A stretch of DNA of 64,000 nt from Callipepla californica brunnescens (Eukaryota > Chordata > Aves > Galliformes > Odontophoridae), in the NCBI GenBank assembly GCA_023055505.1, contig JALIRH010000061.1:767501-831500 (forward strand), in the 5' to 3' direction. The position numbers and the translations under genes are program-made. The notes beneath the pieces are model-generated. The model saw only the letters and a program-made list of their open reading frames with translations. It searched no databases and was not told the DNA's origin. Below are positions 38,168 to 48,100 of the stretch, piece by piece; the first letter of the stretch is position 1, and each line of letters begins with the position of its first letter.

Positions 38168-38405
38168 AAATCACAGAATCACAGAACTGTAGGGACTCTG
38201 TGCCGCCAATCACAACCCTGTGACCTCTGCCAGACAGCCAGTTCTCAGCCCACTTCACCATCCACTCCTCTATTCCATACTTCCTCAGTTTCATTATAAG
38301 GATGCTGTGGGAGACAGTGTCAAATGCCTTGCTGAAATCAAGATAGACTACATCCACTGCTCTCCCCAAACCTACCCACCCAGTGATGAAATCACAGGCT
38401 ATATA
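38168..38405 (-). mobile_element. CR1 LINE fragment, RT palm joined to 3' tail, minus strand
   Basis: The left 24 bases (ATCACAGAATCACAGAACTG) are the reversed CR1 3' end. After ACTGTAGGG the sequence changes directly to ORF2. On the minus strand it reads GRAVDVVYLDFSKAFDTVSH then LRKYGIEEWMVKWAENWLSG and HRVVIGGTES. YLDFSKAFD is the first catalytic-Asp block of the non-LTR RT palm. The thumb, tail and 3' untranslated region, about 1.5 kb, are missing between tail and palm. Reading frame is open over about 60 codons, but the second catalytic motif (YADD-type) lies in the deleted part. Confidence 0.88.
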
Positions 38406-41200
38406 TACCACAGAACAATGGCATAAACTGTGTAAATTCATCGCCCGAGGCAAGAGGTCCATGGGATGTTCTTGGGTTTGGCAGGGGGTGTGAGGAAGAT
38501 GTTAACTTGCCAAATATCAGCTAAAGTGAAGAAAAAGTGAAGGACAGAGTTCATAAAAGGAAAAGAGACAGTGGGAGTTATGCAAAGTACCAAATGGGGG
38601 CAGGTAGAGAGCATGCTTCAGAACTTTGACATGGAGGCCATGAATAACCTTAAGGTTGATCTCCAGAAGATCCCCAGCTACCTCATATGTTTTGGAAACT
38701 GCACTATATAATTGAGTCCTTGATTGATTCACCTCTGCATTTTCCCCTACGTGCAGTAAACAAGTATGAACACTTCAATCATCCCCCTCCCTTCTACTAT
38801 TAGTCCAGAACAGATGATAGAGAGAGATGGCTCCAGCCATGCACTCCAGTTCCATAACAAGTGCTTCTGCAGTTACCTGTGGAGCACGCATTCCTGCAGA
38901 CACTGATTAATTAAGAGCTCGTTTATAATACTGTTTTCAACTTATATAGCTGAATCATGCATGAATGTACTGGGATGGTGGTTCCCAGATGGTCTGGACC
39001 AATGGATATCACTAACCCTTAAGAACTTTAAAGACCATTACTTATGCCATAAAGGATACCTCACACATTCACTGCTAAATATAGTCCCACAGATCAGCCA
39101 TGGCTCTTTGTGGTATCCTGGTGGGCAACTTCCAGTGTATGGCTCACAGTCCAAAAGCCACTGCTAGGGCCTGTGGTCTTGAAAGTGAAAGGCACCATGA
39201 CCACAGTGAAAGGGACTCGGTTGTGTTTAACGTCAAGTTGAGCTGAACACAAAAGATAAACAACATTTTTATGGAGATTAATTTTTAAATCCCTTTTGGT
39301 TATCCAAAGTATTTTTTTTTTTTGTAACCTAAGTGCATCAGTTTTTAGAAAGCAGTAAGTCATGTACAACTTTTACAGAATCCAGTCTGAACTGAAAAGA
39401 ACAAGACTGTAAAAATTTGGACTGCCATCATGCACAGATTTTTTGTATCTTTTAATTCACCTCTGTCTTAAAACAAATTGCCTTTACTGCTGCATAACAC
39501 ACTACAGCCTGAAAACAACCTACAGTAAACCTATTACTAGGTGCATCCATAACGTGATCAACTGTGGTGGTTCACTACAAGGCTGCCATGTTATCAAACT
39601 GACAAACGGAAACTTAGGCAGAGGAAAATCCTATCGATTTGTTTTCTACTAATACAAAACAGAAATACAGCTGATGTCACAAAAGCTCATTTAATTTTAT
39701 TCTGGTTTATAAACTAATAAGCAATACTAAATTATTTGCAAAAGTTTGTTCCTACTCCACTTCGCATCTGTGGCTGCAGTATTGTCTGATAATTAAAGGC
39801 AATGCCCTAGTTAAGACTTTACTATTTTTATTACCTAAAATCTAATTCTCTGAAGATACTTGGCCTTACACACACACTAATGCAAACATTTTATTTAACA
39901 CTTGTAATATAATTTATAATACCATGTAATCTCAGAACACAATTATTCTTGAACAAGGCTTATAAGGCTAAATCCAGTTTTAAATCAGGGATGTAAGATA
40001 GGTCCTTACTAATATTTAAGAAATGCAGTTTTAGGTTGGTTGGAGATTTTTTTTAGTATCTGAAGAACAGTTAAGATGATTCAGAGCTGTATTTATCAAC
40101 AAAGAAAGCAAATAATTGAGTCAGGTATGTTCCGGTCATTGTTTCTCACTTGAGTGATTAATTCTTGATTAAGGTAGTGGTAACAAGGTGGTGCATTTTT
40201 CTGATGCTCTTCCTTGAAGGAAATTCAGAATGGTAGCTATTAGCTCTAATGACTCTTAAATGTTTCAAAACCATCCTGAACAATCGCCAAGAGGCAGAAA
40301 TACCAATGTTTGCTGAAGGAACCCAAGGCTTAACTGAATTATCTGTTTTTTTTATCCAAAGGACTTTGAAGTAGCATTACTAAGGGAGAATTTCTTGTTC
40401 TAACTCAAGACAATTACCCAGCACTGATGAGAGAGAGGAGGGGCTACATTTACTCTTCCTAAAACTAATTTCTGTGAGTCAGGAGAGTGACTCAGGCTGG
40501 TCAGTGATGTTGATGTTAGCCTCAGAGAGAGACAGCTTGGTTAACCGTGTTGCTTCTTATCTTTGGGGGTAGAGGGAAAGGAAAAATAAACAAAATACTT
40601 GTCATTTGATCACAGAGCAGCGTATAACAACATTGCAATTTATGAACCAGATCTTCAGTCAGCATGAATTGGAACAGACCCACAAAATGAGTGAACTCAA
40701 TGGAGCCTCGCAAACATCGGCTGACCATATGCTCTTAAAGATAAGAACACGGCTCATAAAGCAACACACCTTAAAACATCTGCACCAGGAAAAAAAACAC
40801 AAAAAGATTATTTCGTTGTGGCATCATACATGCCATGAGCCCCTCAAAAGCACTTTTGAACCTTCCTAACCTGAATGGATACTCCCATGTTTTGAGTCTT
40901 GGGGCCTGCCAGGTGAGCTGCCTGGCAAATCCACACTAAGGACAGGCTGATAGAAGGTCAGGTGAGCTACAGCAGTATGATTTTTAACTTATCCTCCTCT
41001 TCAAGCAGACCAAACTGCTTCCAGTCCCAGCCTTATAGGATTTTATACTTCACGTTTTCTTTAACTTGCTTGTAGCTGTTGCACCTTTTGTCTGCGGAGT
41101 GTTTTCTCTGGTCTGGGGCTGTGATACTGCTTTGTTGCAGCAGCACCCGGAAAGAACATGTAAATGTACGAAGCCCAGTTTATAATTTCTGATATATTTC
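38406..41200. other. unique noncoding interval
   Basis: No supportable gene. A T11 run occurs near 39310. Composition is AT-rich up to about 41 kb. Confidence 0.4.
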
Positions 41201-41207
41201 AGACAGA

Positions 41208-41496
41208 TTGTACATGAAGAAGAGATCTTGCAATAGCTGCTCCTTTTTACATTCCTTTGTTTACTTTCCTGTTATCTTTTTCCCTCCTGATAACGCACTA
41301 GAAGAACACAGAAGAAAAATAATTAAATCCAGAACGCTGCGATGGAAATGGAATAGAGGACAAAGCTTCAAGTACTTTGACTTATCAGATGCATTCACCA
41401 CAGGAAACGACAGGAAACAACAGGAAAAGCATGATGCACGATACCGCGTTCCTGAAGAGCCAAGAGAAGGAATTTCGAGCTGATAAGAATGCTAAC
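41208..41496 (+). other. possible exon upstream of the CpG island (weak)
   Basis: A pyrimidine-rich run (CTTTTTCCCTCCTGATAACG) precedes CACTAG at 41294-41299, a usable acceptor. The following ~200 bases are open in one frame (to a TGA at 41481). GCTAAC|GTGAGT at 41496/41497 is a fair splice donor. The frame encodes a basic peptide without recognisable family. Could equally be chance. If real, it would be transcribed toward the CpG island. Confidence 0.15.
41401..41430. repeat. three 10-bp tandem units with GGAA cores
   Basis: CAGGAAACGA, CAGGAAACAA and CAGGAAAAGC follow each other without gap. Each carries CAGGAA, an ETS-type core, at one helical turn spacing. Confidence 0.7.
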
Positions 41497-41506
41497 GTGA
41501 GTAGAT

Positions 41507-41532
41507 AGATAGGCCTCATAGATAGGCCTCAT
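41507..41532. repeat. 13-bp perfect tandem duplication
   Basis: AGATAGGCCTCAT occurs twice head to tail, suggesting a recent small duplication. Confidence 0.9.
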
Positions 41533-42836
41533 TCCTAAGGGAGGGGCGACGGCGATTTGGGGATGAATGGGGTGATTTCGTTTTGTTTCACAAGGTGATC
41601 GCTAGGCTGTATGGGCCGACAATAAGAGCAATTTGGCCACGGTGACACCCTAGAAGATGAAAGAAAGGGCGACTGTTTGTCATCAAATTGTTGCTTAACC
41701 TCATAGCAACGGATCCGTTGGGATGTGGAGTGCAGGGAGGATGTGAGAAGCAGCCCCCATGGCACCGCGGGAGTGGCAGAGGCCGGGGGCCTGGGCCCTG
41801 GTCTTATGGTGGTCTGCAAAAGCCGACTGCGATAAACCCAGCTGGTGCTTGGGATCTGTAGACCTGGGGAATTCTTTGAAGGCTGGTTTCATCACGCTCG
41901 CACATAAAACATCTTCTAACTTCTCCATGCTCTGGGGTTTCCCCTGCTTTCGCTCATTCCCGCACTGACTCAGCTTGAAGAGGATCGGCTGTAGCAGGGC
42001 ACTCAGAAAATACATTTCAAAACCCAACTCAGTGCAGAAGCATGCACAAAGTAGGACAGGTCTGTGGGCTTGTTATCTATCTTCTTTTGGGTCAAAGCCG
42101 CTCCTGCCTTCTTTCCCAACAGCAAGGCTACCAGGTAGCCATCAGCAAGGTGCAAACCACTTAGACCCTGGTTGCTTCGCTCAGTTTTTATCGAGAACCG
42201 TAACGATCCAAGCATACTCTTTAAAGTAAAAGTCTGGTGCTAAGTAGATCAGGTTCAGGCAACCCACTTAAATTCTCCGTGACACATTTTCTGCCTCTGT
42301 ATGATATCATTGGAGGGTTGGTCACAGAATGAGCTGAGCTATTGTCATGGATGTGTCAAGCCTGGCCTTTCCAGACCGTCTGCAAGCCACACTGAGTCTT
42401 CCTGAAATGGCAATGTTTCCTCAAAAGTTAAATGAATTATTTCCAGAAATATTCCTTTGTGCTTTTTTTTTTTTTGCTTGCTTTATTAGACTGGTGACCT
42501 AAATGACTCGGAATGTTTTCTGCTACTCAGTTACAGGCCCTAACCTTTGGAAAAAAGGAGCGCCCATTTGCTCGCAAAAACCATAAAGAACGCTGTAGTT
42601 TGAGCGATCATTTGGAAAACATTTTGAAATTCCCATGGAGAAGATTCTGCAGAGTGGGAAAGAATCTCTTCTAACTTTTTTTTTTTGTTGCGTATTTTTA
42701 TGCCGTCCTCATAAATCAGCACGAGAGGAACATTAAATAATTATTTCGCGCCATGAAAAACGTATGCAGAGAATTCTCCCCGTAACAGCGTCTCAAAGAT
42801 TAACGCCGACGTGCGTTATCTCTTCCTTCCCCACAG

Positions 42837-42920
42837 GCAGCACACGGGAGTTCTTTGCCACTCGACAGGCGAGGAACGAAGCGCGGGCTGCCTACCTTCC
42901 CGTCAGACAAAAGGAAGCAG
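42837..42920 (+). other. candidate 84-nt exon at the left flank of the CpG island
   Basis: A strong acceptor (CTCTTCCTTCCCCACAG ending at 42836) and a good donor (GAAGCAG|GTACGG at 42920/42921) bracket 84 bases. The length is a multiple of three and all three + frames are open, so coding potential cannot be judged. Partner exons would have to lie upstream, for example ending at 41496, or the acceptor could be fortuitous. The minus strand has a competing donor-like AAG|GTAGGC inside it. Confidence 0.22.
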
Positions 42921-43769
42921 GTACGGACACGTACCCAAACTGCAGTGCGTGAAACGCATCGCCTCCTCCTCGCCCGTAGCGAGGCTAATTCGCTGCCCGA
43001 GCGCAGCGGCGGAGCGGTGCAGAGCACACGTGCGTGAGGCGGCGCTGAGGCGGGAAGTGCCGCCGTGCGCCCGCGGGAGCCCCGCGGCCCCGGGGACGGC
43101 GCTGCGCTGCGGCAGCGCGGCTCTGCGCGTTCGGATCGTTTTGTTCTCCTTCCGGGGAGAAAACGCAAGAACGAATCTCACCAGAGCAGTCTGCGGGATT
43201 GGTTACCTCTGTATTGTGATTTTTTCAATTGACCTCTAGCTACGTAGAGGTAAGGCAGTGTTTTTAGAAACGTCCGCAACGGGCAGGAGCGGATTTGCCG
43301 CTCGCTGCCTCTTTGGTTGCCTCACTGGGACGGAAGGAAAATGCGGCCGGGATGCAGGTAAGAGGGGAGACAATGACGCTCCGCCAGCCACGATCACAGC
43401 CTAGCGAGGATGAGTTATCTATCCGCCGGCCCTCATGGGCCGCTTCGCGCTGACTTCATTCCGTGCTTTAACCCTCTGCAGTCTCTGCAGCGCGTCGGGC
43501 TGCGGCAGCAGCGTGCCGCTCTGTGCCGCTGCCCCGGCTCCTACGGCAGCGAGGCCGACCGCAGGCGGCCGGGAGCCCCACCCGCACCGGTCCACACAAT
43601 GCCGCTCCGCTCACCGGGGCCGCACCGCGGCCGGGCGGACCGGCCCTCCCCCCCCACCCCACCCCACCCCGGGGCAGTCCCCGGACCCGCCCCGCAGGAG
43701 CCGCTCGCGGCAAAGTCACCGTCCCCCGGAACCCGCCGGGCTCCATCAAACGCCGAGGCCCCGCCCCGC

Positions 43770-43777
43770 GACGTCAT
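43770..43777 (-). promoter_or_regulatory. CRE-like site
   Basis: GCGACGTCATGG on the + strand contains the CREB/ATF octamer with one end mismatch (CGACGTCA). About 0.3 kb upstream of the presumed start, in keeping with CRE positions in CpG promoters. Binding is inferred. Confidence 0.55.
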
Positions 43778-43950
43778 GGAAACAAGCGCGTCACCTCCCG
43801 CCCGCCACTCAGGGCGGCGCGGGGGCGGGCCGAGGCGCGGGACCCCGCCCCCGCCGGCTCCGTGCCTATCGCGGCGCGTCCCCCCCCCGCCCCCCAAAGG
43901 GCGCCGCACGTCGGGACCCCCCCTTCGGGCGGCCGCGCGAGGGGCACCGC

Positions 43951-43958
43951 CACGTGAC
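43951..43958. promoter_or_regulatory. E-box CACGTGAC
   Basis: CACGTGAC matches USF and MiT/TFE (CLEAR-type) half-consensus. It sits about 30-110 bases upstream of the GC-box cluster. Such sites recur in many unrelated CpG promoters, so it does not identify the gene. Confidence 0.55.
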
Positions 43959-43979
43959 CGGCGGAGGGTGAGCGGCCGC

Positions 43980-44061
43980 GGGCGGGCGGGCGGGAGGAGA
44001 GTGGGCGGGAAGCGCGCTCGGCCCGGCCCCGCCCCGCCCGGCTCCGCTCCGCCCCGCCCGG
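43980..44061. promoter_or_regulatory. GC-box cluster (SP1/KLF), core promoter
   Basis: Three overlapping GGGCGGG units at 43980-43994, GTGGGCGGGA at 44001, then CCCCGCCCCGCCC at 44028 and CCGCCCCGCCC at 44050 on the + strand. At least six GC boxes in 82 bases with no TATA element. This is the best candidate for the core of the promoter; start sites would be expected within the following ~100 bases. Confidence 0.75.
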
Positions 44062-44064
44062 CTC

Positions 44065-44168
44065 CTGTAGCGGTCGCTGCGCGGGGCTCGGGCTCCGCGG
44101 CGCGCTCGGCGCTGCCCGGTGCGCGCGGCACGAAGCGGGCGGCGGCGGCCCCGGAGCGCCGCCGGAGG
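44065..44168 (+). other. candidate noncoding exon 1
   Basis: Starts somewhere just after the GC-box cluster (5' end arbitrary) and ends at the donor GCCGGAGG|GTGAGT at 44168/44169. No ATG occurs in the segment on the + strand, so it would be 5' untranslated. Its downstream neighbour is a 183-nt pyrimidine-rich stretch ending in a good acceptor. A second donor-like site (GGAGG|GTGAGC at 43967/43968) would serve an earlier start. Confidence 0.45.
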
Positions 44169-44197
44169 GTGAGTCCGGCTGCGGGCGGCCCGAGCCA

Positions 44198-44213
44198 CCC
44201 CCCCCCCCCCCCC
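44198..44213. repeat. C16 homopolymer in CT-rich tract
   Basis: A run of 16 C at the start of a roughly 150-base C/T tract (44195-44345) on the + strand. It forms the polypyrimidine tract of the candidate short intron, and the minus strand is strongly G-quadruplex-prone. Confidence 0.9.
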
Positions 44214-44351
44214 TTTTCCTCCGCCCCCCTCCTCCTTCCCCCCTCCCTCTCCTCCGCGCCGGTGCCCCCTCCCCGCCCCTCCCTCCCTCCCCAATTCGGT
44301 CCCGCGCCCCCGCCCCTTCCCCTCCCTGCTCCCTCCCTCCCGTGGCCGCAG

Positions 44352-44461
44352 GGCGGGGGCGGCGCGGCGCGGCGCGGGGACCTCGCGCTCGGCGGCGGCG
44401 GCGGTAGGGGCAGGGGCAGCTCCGCGGGCGCCTCGTCCCGGCCGGCGGCGGCGGCCTCGAG
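44352..44461 (+). other. candidate noncoding exon 2 (110 nt)
   Basis: The acceptor CCCGTGGCCGCAG (ending 44351) follows more than 140 bases of nearly pure pyrimidine, and the donor CCTCGAG|GTAAGC lies at 44461/44462. The exon is GGC-rich, with no ATG on the + strand, so it would be untranslated or would extend a frame opened upstream. An alternative reading is that transcription starts within or just before this segment, making it the 3' part of exon 1. The donor is the strongest splice signal in the main island, so the right edge is more secure than the left. Confidence 0.5.
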
Positions 44462-44678
44462 GTAAGCGCGGCGGGCGGTGGCTCCTCGCTTCGGCTCCGT
44501 CCGCGGAGGAGCGCCGGCAGGTGCAGGGGGCTCGGCGGGGCCGTGCGTGCGTCCCGCTGCGCTCCGCGGGAGGTAACCGGAGCGCGCGGCGCGGCGTGAC
44601 CTTGAGGGCGGCGGATGCGGGGCCGAGCGGGAGCTGCCCCGCACGGCCGCGCGCGGATTAAGGTGGCGCGGCCGGGGA

Positions 44679-44692
44679 GGGGGGGGGGGGGG
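44679..44692. repeat. G14 homopolymer
   Basis: A run of 14 G, preceded by GGGGA, in the presumed intron 480 bases downstream of the C16 run. It is prone to quadruplex formation and to sequencing or assembly error. Confidence 0.9.
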
Positions 44693-45130
44693 AAGCGGCC
44701 GTGTGAGCCCCGCGCTGCCGCACCCCGGCGGGGAGGCGGGGATGGAGCGCGGCGCCGCGCATCGCCGGCGGTGGGAGCGCGCCGCGGCCGGAGCGCCCCG
44801 CGCGGTGCGAGTAACCTTTGGATGGGCACCACGTGAGGCCCCGGAGCGGCCGCGGGTCCGGGAGGAGAGCTCCTCCGAGTGCCGCCCTGGAGCCGCGTTG
44901 GGGCGCTGGGCGGCGGAGGGTGGCAGCGGGCCGCGGCCGTCGGCCCCCGGATGCGCGGGGCCGCGGTCGGCGCGAGCAGCTCCGGCGTCGGACGGGCGTT
45001 TTCCATTTCGTTTTTTCTAAGCGAACGGATGGAGAAGGGGAGGGCGATGCGCGGCAGCGAGGCTTCGGGGGCTTTTGTTTGTTTACCTGCGGGGGGAGGA
45101 CTGCAGCGTCCGCGTCCAAAGGTGCCGCAT

Positions 45131-48100
45131 CCTTAATGCCGAAGGGTCTTGAGGAGCCGGGCTCGAAATGATATTTTCAGGTGGTTAAGAAGATGTTGAG
45201 TCGGTAAACCCAGCAGCCCTCGGCTCGTGTCCACGGGGTGGGAGCTCTGCCTACGGCCGGTGTGATTTATTTCCCATTCCGTACGTTGGACCTCATCGAG
45301 GATTTGTTCCTATTCCTGCAGAAGTAAATTCGTGTATCTTTAAACCGTGGACTCTGTTGGCAGGAATGGCTTCCAATGTCCTAGAACTGCAATGCTTATG
45401 GCATAATGAATGGAAACTCTCCTAGTGTCAGTGGAAAAAGTGGTCATTGAATTCAGGGAAAAATTCACGCGCTTAAATGTAAAATTTCTGGTCTGGAAGA
45501 GCGTTGTCGGGTTGTTCCGTGTGTCGCCGTTCTGTTTATTCCGATCACCCACCCAGGTGGGGCGATTTGAAGAAAACAAGGATCCTGTGTTCCATGCAGG
45601 CACGTGCAGGTTTTCTCAATCGGCACCGCTGCCTCGGTGCTGAATACAGGGCCACTACTTGGATTCATTCAAAAAAGAACGCTGCCTGTGATGCGGGGCA
45701 TTAGAACGGCGCAAGGGGAAGGTAATTGTGTTTGCTGTGCGGCTGCACTCTGTATGCATGCATGCAGTGACTCAGTACTGCATATTAAGCAGACATTGTG
45801 CTTGGGAATTTCAAGCGCACAGCAGACAGCGTCGCTTTAGCATGGGTTCAGATGCGGGTCTTGGTATCCTACGACGTCTCGTTGCATACGGATAATAGCA
45901 TAATCAAGGGGTTCCCACTTGCACTGCGTACAGCTAATTACCTGTGACAGATTCTGCCAATTCAAACACTCCGCTGTCTAATGCTGGAATCTCATTTAGA
46001 GAGTGTCCCTTTCTTGCACCGCAGTACAGAGGACTTCTGTCAGCTCTTAATGTTGAGACCCTTTCGACCAAGTTGTAGGAGCTGAGGGGCTGGTAAATAC
46101 CTTGCAGCTCACCGTCGTAACGGTCTGTAATTATTTTTATTTTTAAATGAGTTTATTCAGAGAAGAAGAGCATGACAAGCTGGAAACAGTCGTAAGACAA
46201 AGACATTGAGGAGAAATTAAATGCGTCTGCTGATCTCAAAAACTGGTGCTTGGAAGACTTGATTTTGCCAGTGTTTAAGATCTTGGAGCTGGGAACTCGC
46301 TATTAACTGACAAGTTCAGCATGGGCTTGGCACAGCAATCAATGACATGCTGGAGCAAGCAAGTCTGCCTTGACAGAAGGGTGGACAAGATAACCTAAAG
46401 TATCTTCTAACTCAAATTTCTTCCATTAAGGTAGACTAAATATTAATGGCACCGAGCATTCTTTACCACTGAAATGTGACCTCAAGGATGTCTTTTGTTG
46501 TTTGAACTGTTCATTTTGACATACGTTCTCCTCAATTTTTTGAAGGAAAAATAATGTTAGTGCAGGAAGGATGCGTATCTTGCTCAAAGTCACCTTCCAG
46601 TCTGCAAAATTTTATCTAATGCAGATTAATGAATGGCAGTGATTAGCCCAGAGCATATCAATGTAGGTTTTATTTTTGAGATACAAAGAGCACAGCCTGA
46701 ATCTGTAGCAGATTATTTTTGTACAGAAGTACCTGCTTATCTTCTTCCAAAAGGATCAGTACAATTATATTTACATATTCCTAAGTATTCTCAGTATTTC
46801 CAAAATTGAAGAATAAGGAAAAAAAAAAGCCAAACATGTTAAAAGCTGCTGTTCAGGAGATACAGATCTTTTTGTGAAGTATTTTAATTAAAAGCTAGAT
46901 AAAATCTGGGGACTGCAGTATTGTGCCCGAAAATCCAACATTAGCTTTTTCTACCAGCTTGCTGTAGTGCACACAGTCGTCTCAGATAGGTTCATTTTCT
47001 GGTATTCAACCTGTTGAAATTACCATTGAGGGTACCATTTTTGTTTCACCTTGCAGTGTCAAGTGATTGAAGAGCAAGAAGGGCAGCGGGCATAAGGAGT
47101 GCTGTTGCATGTATAAGAAAAATAGTGAACCTATGATGGCTTATATACTAGAAGGTTATTTCTAATGTGTGCTGATTAATGATTAGTCTATCTGAAAAAT
47201 GATTCTTCTTTTGGTTTGGATTTCTTCACTTTTACGTAACGAATTTTATTACTATATTCCCCCCCGATTTTGGCTTCAATAGTGAATAAAATCGTGCTCA
47301 CCAATTGCACGGTGATGCAATAAATAATAAGGATCTGAGTTTACAATAGCCCCGCCAACTGTTTATATCTGTTTGTGAAGAGTAAGTCCACGCTTTGCAC
47401 GTGCCCTGTGTCAGAGGTGCTTACAGAAGATGGAAGCAAGAACCATTAGTATAGATGGGAGGAGTTTCTGGGAACTACCCTGTACAAAGAAATCAATTGG
47501 CAGAACATGAGGCAGACTTCACTGTGGTACAGTTGCACCTTTTCGCACGGACTTTTGCGTTGTCCAGCTTGTATTTTATTTCGAAACCATCGAGCTTTCA
47601 AATATAGTTTTAAAATTGAGTTTCTAGTTTTCGTGACAGGTTTTGTTTGATATGTGCAGTAAATTTGAGACATCTGCCTGTTCAAGCTATTCATATTCCA
47701 GTAAACATTATGAAAGTGATTTCTGCTGCCACTTATAAATCTTATTCTAAATGACAGATGACAGCAGGAGGTGTTATTAGTTTAATTCTGGTGAATTGCA
47801 AAGTAGTCATGAAGCTTTCTTGGTTGGTATTTTGGAGGTCTGGTGGGAGAAGAAATGTAAAGGAAATGTAGGAGGTGTTTAAAGAAAAATGAAAAGAAAA
47901 AAGTCAGAAATAGCTTTTAAAAATAAAGCCAAATTATTTTTTCTTCAGAAATAGATAATATGCAAAAGCACATTACAAGGCAAATAACATCTGTCCTGGA
48001 GATAAATGGATCGAGGAAGAAGATACATCCTCCTGCTAGCGCTGTTGCCAGCCATAGTGTGCAGTAGAGGATCGTGTAGATAACTCTTGAGGATGACTGG

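Larger units (their letters stand above)
42930..45130. promoter_or_regulatory. CpG island promoter
   Basis: GC content and CpG density rise abruptly from AT-rich flanks. There is a smaller peak at about 42930-43150 and the main one from about 43390 to 45130. No TATA box is evident in the core. GC boxes cluster at 43980-44061, with further CCGCCC elements near 43685. A near-consensus CRE (43770) and a CACGTG E-box (43951) lie upstream. Several good + strand splice donors occur in or near the island: 43249/43250 (GAG|GTAAGG), 43357/43358 (CAG|GTAAGA), 44168/44169 and 44461/44462. To the left of about 44.34 kb the + strand is C-rich, and to the right it is G-rich, the skew change expected downstream of a rightward start site and, mirrored, for divergent transcription to the left. 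Minus-strand donors (for example CAG|GTAAAC at 45087/45086) also exist. The target gene is not identified. Confidence 0.93.

Noticed and set aside
43358..43360. Coding exon ATGCGGCCGGGATGCAG ending at the CAG|GTAAGA donor
   Set aside because: The donor is good, but a six-codon coding start has no supporting frame or homology. It is kept only as one of several possible alternative first-exon donors.
43410..45119. Long open frames in the CpG island, up to 351 codons on + and 410 on -
   Set aside because: Several overlap on both strands and in multiple frames. They are low-complexity Pro/Ala/Gly/Arg translations of GC-rich DNA, where stop codons are rare, and they run across strong splice donors. 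None shows a domain.
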